Assembly (NCBI GenBank): GCA_003024985.2
Contig: PXIH01S0028950.1
DNA: 13,043 nucleotides
Origin: Euperipatoides rowelli
Lineage: Eukaryota > Onychophora > Udeonychophora > Euonychophora > Peripatopsidae
Direction: 5' to 3' (one strand)
A model generated the notes under the pieces. The model did no database searches, was not told where the DNA came from, and was given only the letters and a program-made list of their open reading frames with translations. Of the stretch, positions 8,961 through 13,043 are shown piece by piece. The translations under genes and the position numbers were made by a program. Numbering within the stretch: position 1 is the stretch's first letter; every line of letters begins with the position of its first letter.

Positions 8961-9143
8961 TTGGTATACAGTTCAGTTGGTGAGCAACGTCAGATCTCCT
9001 TTTATCCTGAATTTTCAAAAAATTATCCCCAGGTCAGAGAAGATTGTAGGGATCCCAAAATAGGACCAGTTGGATCTGCTTTAGCAGGACATTCAAGTGA
9101 ATCAAACATCATAGTACTAGGATTAGTGGTTGAGGAGGAGTAG
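8961..9143 (+). CDS. Unrecognised open frame, possible terminal exon at 9033-9143
   Basis: The frame reads SSVGEQRQISFYPEFSK, then from 9033 VREDCRDPKIGPVGSALAG and on to a hydrophobic-acidic end, NIIVLGLVVEEE, before TAG at 9141-9143. An acceptor-like TTATCCCCAG ends at 9032, so 9033-9143 could be a 36-codon last exon in phase 0. That phase is compatible with the candidate exon ending at 6975. An AATAAA lies at about 9373. Composition is more protein-like than the surrounding AT-rich DNA, and the frame holds no low-complexity run. I do not recognise the protein. It could equally be a relic of a mobile-element ORF or a chance frame. There is no ATG before it in frame. Confidence 0.25.
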   Translation: MVYSSVGEQRQISFYPEFSKNYPQVREDCRDPKIGPVGSALAGHSSESNIIVLGLVVEEE

Positions 9144-10033
9144 CACACCTTATCAATATACATACATTTCGACTATTTTATTATATAGATAGCTATACAG
9201 TTCCTATTATAATGTAATTTTTGACATTTTTCATTTATTTTATTCTGATTTTAATATTTTCAATAGGATCTTATTGATAAATATTTCCTGCCTAATGTAT
9301 AAACTTTGTAATTTTTTAATATTTATTTTGTCAGTTATTTATTTTTCTTTCTTTTTTTATCATATTCTAACAATAAATTCTTAATTATTTGGATATACAT
9401 GTGTCATTTAAAATTTGAATCCTTAGATGCAACACAAATTTCTTTACGTCCTTCCTTTGAAAAGTATGAATTTCCATTGGAGCATGATTACAATATCTAA
9501 GGCCTTTTTTTTTGGATGAACATTTATTTCGACTGTGGTTGAGCCAGTGATTGCTATTGTGTATTTGAACGATCATGTTTATTTAATTTACCTTACAACT
9601 TGTGAACACAACGACTCATATGTGGCTAGTTTAATTTAGCATACAATAAAAATGATTTTGTTATAATATCATTAGATGTAATCTTATAGTTAGTATAAAA
9701 AGTTTAGTTTGGACAAAGACGCATAAGACTTATACAATAACAAACAAGTAAACTGTAAAACAAGAAACTTGCTTTCATTACACAATATCCTTAGCACAAT
9801 TAATACCAAAGTGACTGTCACAATTTTAGAAACGCAAATGAATTGGCGTTAATTGTAATTATTTCTATTTGCAGATATGTTTTTAAAAATATATATACAG
9901 TATATAACTCTAAAATGCCGATCAAGTGCACGTGGGCCTTATCATTCATTTGAGAGGGAAAAAGGGATGTTGCCCTGCTTTGGCACTACGCTAATGAACC
10001 TTAGATTTACCACAATACTGCAAAACTGCCCAG
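9144..10033. other. AT-rich stretch, no firm gene
   Basis: 9405-9500 holds a short plus-strand frame with protein-like composition (LDATQISLRPSFEKYEFPLE) ending in TAA, unrecognised and too short to call. A strong acceptor-like sequence, ATTTCTATTTGCAG, ends at 9874, but what follows is ATATATACAG repeat and no clear exon. Confidence 0.4.
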
Positions 10034-10280
10034 GTGCACTTGTTTGGCTAGAATCAGAATTCTTTAAAAGACTTTTTCAAAATGGCGCACTTATTTGGGT
10101 TATATGGAAACAATCTACCAAACCTTAGATAAATTAAAAACTAGAGGTGGGGTGGGGTGTTGTTGCATGACACAGCTATAATTTCTTTCGGAGTGATCAA
10201 AAAATTTTAGTGCGGTGACAGTGCACTTGTTTGACGATGGCACACTTTACCTAAATTTAGCCGAGAAATAGGGGTGGGGT
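10034..10280. repeat. Degenerate repeat cluster with GTGCACTTGTTTG words
   Basis: GTGCACTTGTTTG occurs identically at 10034-10046 and 10221-10233, and with two differences at 10085-10097. GGGGTGGGGT-type G-rich blocks occur at 10145-10160 and 10271-10280, each preceded by an ACCTAAAT/CCTTAGAT-like stretch. This looks like an old duplication, or parts of an element whose ends are not recognised. Confidence 0.45.
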
Positions 10281-10294
10281 ATTTATTTGTTGGA

Positions 10295-10308
10295 GCGCCC
10301 TCTGATGG
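10295..10308 (-). promoter_or_regulatory. CTCF-like motif
   Basis: On the minus strand the site reads CCATCAGAGGGCGC and matches 13 of 14 positions of the degenerate CTCF core CC(A/G)(C/G)(C/T)AG(A/G)(G/T)GGC(A/G)(G/C). CTCF is the bilaterian zinc-finger insulator and chromatin-loop protein. The same word is also common inside invertebrate and mammalian mobile elements, so occupancy is not implied. Confidence 0.35.
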
Positions 10309-10534
10309 TGTGCTACGGTATATACAGTATATTTCAAGATACAGGAATCATGAAAAAATGTCATTATTTATTATCTGTGTCATTATTACTTGAGCTGGAA
10401 AAATACTTTCATTTCCAGAATGCAACATCTATTACGATATCGTATCTATTTTTTTAATTTTGGAATGTGTGTAACATTTGAAAACTAGATTAAAAAAATA
10501 ATAATAATTGATTTGCTATTTTGCTAATGCAAAC
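10309..10534. other. AT-rich spacer
   Basis: No gene. It contains one further ATACAGTAT word near 10322. Confidence 0.5.
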
Positions 10535-10573
10535 CATAGTAAAAACCACACTTTCTGTGTGGTTTAAACTATG
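10535..10573. repeat. Short hairpin, 17-base arms
   Basis: The left arm at 10535-10551 (CATAGTAAAAACCACAC) and the right arm at 10557-10573 (GTGTGGTTTAAACTATG) are inverted copies with two adjacent mismatches, around a five-base loop, TTTCT. The structure is clear. It is too short for a typical microRNA precursor, and no T run follows as for an RNA polymerase III product. Confidence 0.7.
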
Positions 10574-11393
10574 ATTAAAATTTAAAAATTACAATGTACC
10601 GTACCTTAAAATAAAGCAATAAACTTTGTTGTTATAGTTCTTTAAGATATTTTGTAAACAGGAAAGATTATATCTTGTGACGATTAAAGAATTCATGATA
10701 ATCAAAATCAATTTAAGATGTCTCAGATGAGGTTGAACGGGAAAGTTTTTGCATGCTTGCTCAATACAACTCAACCATAGCTCGATGCGGAGAAAAATGT
10801 CAATGCGAAAGGCATTATAATGATTGAATTACATCTAAACTGCACTCGATATGAAAATGGTCTAAAATCAGACTATTTTTTCTCTCTCTCCTCACACTGT
10901 CTCAGTTACCAACATTGAAAAGATGTATGTATGTGATGAATATTGGACAGTTACGTAGATGCCACCATTGATCATTCACTTCCTAGTTCTGAGACAAATT
11001 TTGTTCTCTTGCTACTTTGAAAAAGTATACACACGAATAAATAGATCTTAAATTTATTGTTTGATCCATGGTCTGTCCGTGTTTCCCAAATAGTTTCATG
11101 GAACTCTTGGATTCCACGAGAAAATTACATCACAATAACATTTGAATATTAAAAAAAGGAATAAAAAACTATTTAAACATTAATGAATTGTAAGTATAAT
11201 AGTGTGTACCTAATTGTAGAGATGCGCTTAATTGTGAATTTTGTGTATCAGTAACAGCAGTGACTAGTGACTACTCGTCTAAAATATCAGCGACAATTAA
11301 CCGTGACAAAATCACAGGTAGTGACAAAACTAAAAAAAAAACATCTATCTTTATTTTGTGATTAGGGGGGTGGTTCAGATTTAAAATGTGTTT
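10574..11393. other. Non-coding stretch
   Basis: Frames on both strands lack recognisable domains. No splice-site pair enclosing a protein-like frame was found, and no repeat structure stands out beyond simple A/T runs. Confidence 0.5.
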
Positions 11394-11401
11394 AAAAGTA
11401 G
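11394..11401 (+). repeat. Target-site duplication, left copy
   Basis: AAAAGTAG directly precedes the inverted-repeat element and is repeated exactly at its right edge (11653-11660). Confidence 0.75.
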
Positions 11402-11652
11402 AGTCAAGTCCCGTTATCTACCCATCAATATGGCTGACGGTAGTAAGTTGAAATTATCTAGATCGGCGCTCAGCAAAAGATTATTTCACCCTAGATTATC
11501 CTATGGTTCAGGGTTATGGTAAGGTTAGGACTGTAAAGAAAATATACTAAAATGTAGGAGAAAAAAATAGTAATTCCACATGCTACTATGTTTTATTTGT
11601 CGCACGATTCCTAACATTAATTATGTTGGTGGGCAGATAACGGAATCTGACC
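11402..11652. mobile_element. 251-bp MITE-like non-autonomous DNA transposon
   Basis: The two ends are inverted copies. Of the outermost 27 bases (11402-11428 against 11626-11652), 21 match, sharing the core CCGTTATCT and then CCCA and CAA. All six differences are transitions. Weaker inverted similarity continues inward to about 45 bases. Both ends abut a perfect 8-bp direct repeat, AAAAGTAG, the expected scar of insertion. There is no coding capacity. The interior has a degenerate GGTTAGGG-like stretch at about 11502-11529. An 8-bp duplication fits the hAT, P and Merlin superfamilies. The right end read outward-in starts GG, which suits Merlin, but no transposase is present to decide. Confidence 0.85.
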
Positions 11653-11660
11653 AAAAGTAG
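11653..11660 (+). repeat. Target-site duplication, right copy
   Basis: Exact copy of the AAAAGTAG at 11394-11401, flanking the 251-bp element. Confidence 0.75.
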
Positions 11661-12882
11661 CCCAAGCTAGAAATAAAAATTGACAAAAAATTAAATAATT
11701 TAAAAAAAAAATACATCTTTATATGGCATTATTATTAGAGTATTATTAATTACTAGTTATTAAATGGCGAGAGTAAGGATGTAATTTTAATACCAATCAG
11801 ATTTTAGCAGAAACATTGACATTAATCAATCAATAAAAAACATTTAACAAAGATTATCAATCATTTTGATCACAGTATTGTTTATCCATAGAGATTCTGC
11901 TTATTAATATTATAACATATTCCAAAGTAAAATCATAAATTTTCTATATAGATTTTTTTCAATACATTTCTAATTTTTCATTTTTTTTTTGGATACAGAT
12001 TATTTAAAATTTTGAATTACACTTAATGTTTTATGACCTTTAAGTTTTAATTGCCTTTTTTTTTCTTCTTTCTTTCTTTTATGGGAGACATTTCATCGAA
12101 CTTTGTATATTTCCAACATATTCTGCTAGCTATTATTGATTGCTCACTTCTGCTTGACTTTCTGGTCAGATTTTACAATAGTAACCCCCACCCCCTTTCC
12201 CCCTCCCTCCGTTTATGTGCGGTTGACTTTTGGCTGCTTTGAGTGATGCAATTTTGAAGATTGATTTATATGTTTCAAGATATTGTATTTATAGTTTTAA
12301 TCTTTGTACTCACACATTTTTTTTTTTTTTACATAAAAATGTATAAAAATCTTTATAGTTATTTTTATTAAGGCTGAAATATTATTTGTTCGCAAAATAT
12401 CTTTTTTCTCTCATCAGATTATTCTATTTTTAAAATATGCAGCAAATATTAATCTGAACATTGTGAATATTTTTAAAAACCATGAAATACATGACGTCAT
12501 TATGAACATTTTATCCATTCAATTGTCTCCGGAGTCTTTCTTTAAATATCTGATAATTTATTTTACTTGTTTTTCATTATTTGTCTACTCTTTGTCATCT
12601 CCATTTATTTTCATTTGTGGACGACAGTTTAAATCATTTGAAATAAATCCTGTAGTTTTTGAAATAATAAGAAAAAGGCTTTTTTTTTTTTTCCTTCCCC
12701 CCCCCCCCCTCCATGAAATTGAAATCACATAAAATATTCTAGTTTAGTTAAGAGTAGTATCGTGTTTTTAATCATATTAATTTATTCTTTTATTTATATA
12801 CAGTAACTTATATTTCAGTGAAATATATTAAAATAATGATTATTACAATAATAACTCTTAACTGCACTAGTATTATTTAATC
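11661..12882. other. AT-rich stretch with pyrimidine tracts
   Basis: The open frame at 12051-12242 is mostly translated T/C tract. The frame at 12463-12732 is Phe/Ile/Ser-rich, ends in translated T13 and C13 runs (12680-12709) and shows no domain. Other contents are a C-rich tract at 12185-12210 and the palindrome ATGACGTCAT at 12491-12500. No gene is supported. Confidence 0.5.
12491..12500. promoter_or_regulatory. CRE-like palindrome
   Basis: ATGACGTCAT contains the full cAMP-response element TGACGTCA bound by CREB/ATF bZIP proteins. No promoter or transcription start is visible nearby, so it may be chance. Confidence 0.2.
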
Positions 12883-12896
12883 CCACCAGATGGCAG
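12883..12896 (+). promoter_or_regulatory. CTCF-like motif, full consensus match
   Basis: CCACCAGATGGCAG matches all 14 positions of the degenerate CTCF core used above. With the minus-strand site at 10295-10308 it forms a divergent pair, which is not the convergent arrangement that anchors a loop between two sites. Confidence 0.4.
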
Positions 12897-13043
12897 CACA
12901 AATTTGGCCACTGTTCATAAAATTTATTGCTTTTCAAATGAGTTAGTTGCATTAGCCTGTCTGTCTTTCTGTTTTATATTATAGACATTTTAATTTTGTA
13001 AAAATAATAGAATTTAATAATATTTGGTTAGATTCCTTTATCT

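Noticed and set aside
9033-9143. Open frame as a DIRS/YR-retrotransposon RT fragment (FYPEFS...QVRED)
   Set aside because: The resemblance to FPPFSL..VL.KVRED is short, and the following residues lack the expected AP.W..Q.W motif in any frame.
9385-9576. 63-codon minus-strand frame
   Set aside because: No domain is recognised. It overlaps a more protein-like plus-strand frame and includes a translated homopolymer run.
9877-10128. 83-codon plus-strand frame after a good acceptor at 9874
   Set aside because: The start is a translated ATATATACAG repeat and the rest covers the GTGCACTTGTTTG repeat cluster. There is no donor or domain.
10589-10774. 61-codon minus-strand frame
   Set aside because: No recognisable motif, and length expected by chance in this amount of sequence.
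11502-11529. Interstitial telomere repeat
   Set aside because: Only a degenerate GGTTAGGG-like stretch inside the MITE. No uninterrupted tandem TTAGGG units.
12051-12242. 63-codon plus-strand frame
   Set aside because: Starts in a T/C tract and runs through a C-rich tract. Low-complexity translation only.
12463-12732. 89-codon plus-strand frame rich in Phe and Ile
   Set aside because: The hydrophobic composition follows from the AT-rich DNA, and the end is a translated T13-C13 run. No domain or splice support.

Overview
This is an AT-rich animal (metazoan) window, most likely intron and intergenic DNA of a marine invertebrate. The evidence is a 99-base exon with canonical AG and GT splice sites, decayed relics of several eukaryotic mobile-element classes, and long AT-rich stretches without open frames. 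There is no bacterial-style gene packing. Two sites resembling the bilaterian CTCF consensus favour a bilaterian, but the species cannot be named from the sequence.

Layout. 620-1785 is a 5'-truncated CR1/L2-like LINE on the plus strand, with its RT active-site motif, natural ORF end, AATAAA and (ATA)n tail. 1936-2344 on the minus strand is a broken THAP-domain coding sequence split over three frames. 3181-3240 resembles the tRNA-related head of a SINE. 3408-3506 is the best host-gene signal: one phase-symmetric exon encoding part of a WD40 repeat, perhaps of the DDB2/WDR76 group. 3992-5347 is a heavily frameshifted relic of an uncharacterised repetitive invertebrate protein family, marked by EADTR and NDTDVLVL motifs; its motif order looks like a FEN1/XPG (PIN-like) nuclease. 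7405-7581 may be an LTR on the minus strand. 7815-8640 is the 3' end of a second LINE with a zf-RVT zinc knuckle. 11402-11652 is a 251-bp non-autonomous DNA transposon with inverted ends and a perfect 8-bp target duplication.

The only plausible functional coding in the window is the WD40 exon, plus two weak exon candidates at 6956-6975 and 9033-9143. The rest is best read as intron or flank that has collected mobile elements of different ages. The THAP relic and the EADTR-family relic are each flanked by a similar stretch of about 45 bases in the same orientation, which may be a shared element end. No operon, RNA gene, CRISPR array or intact transposase is visible.
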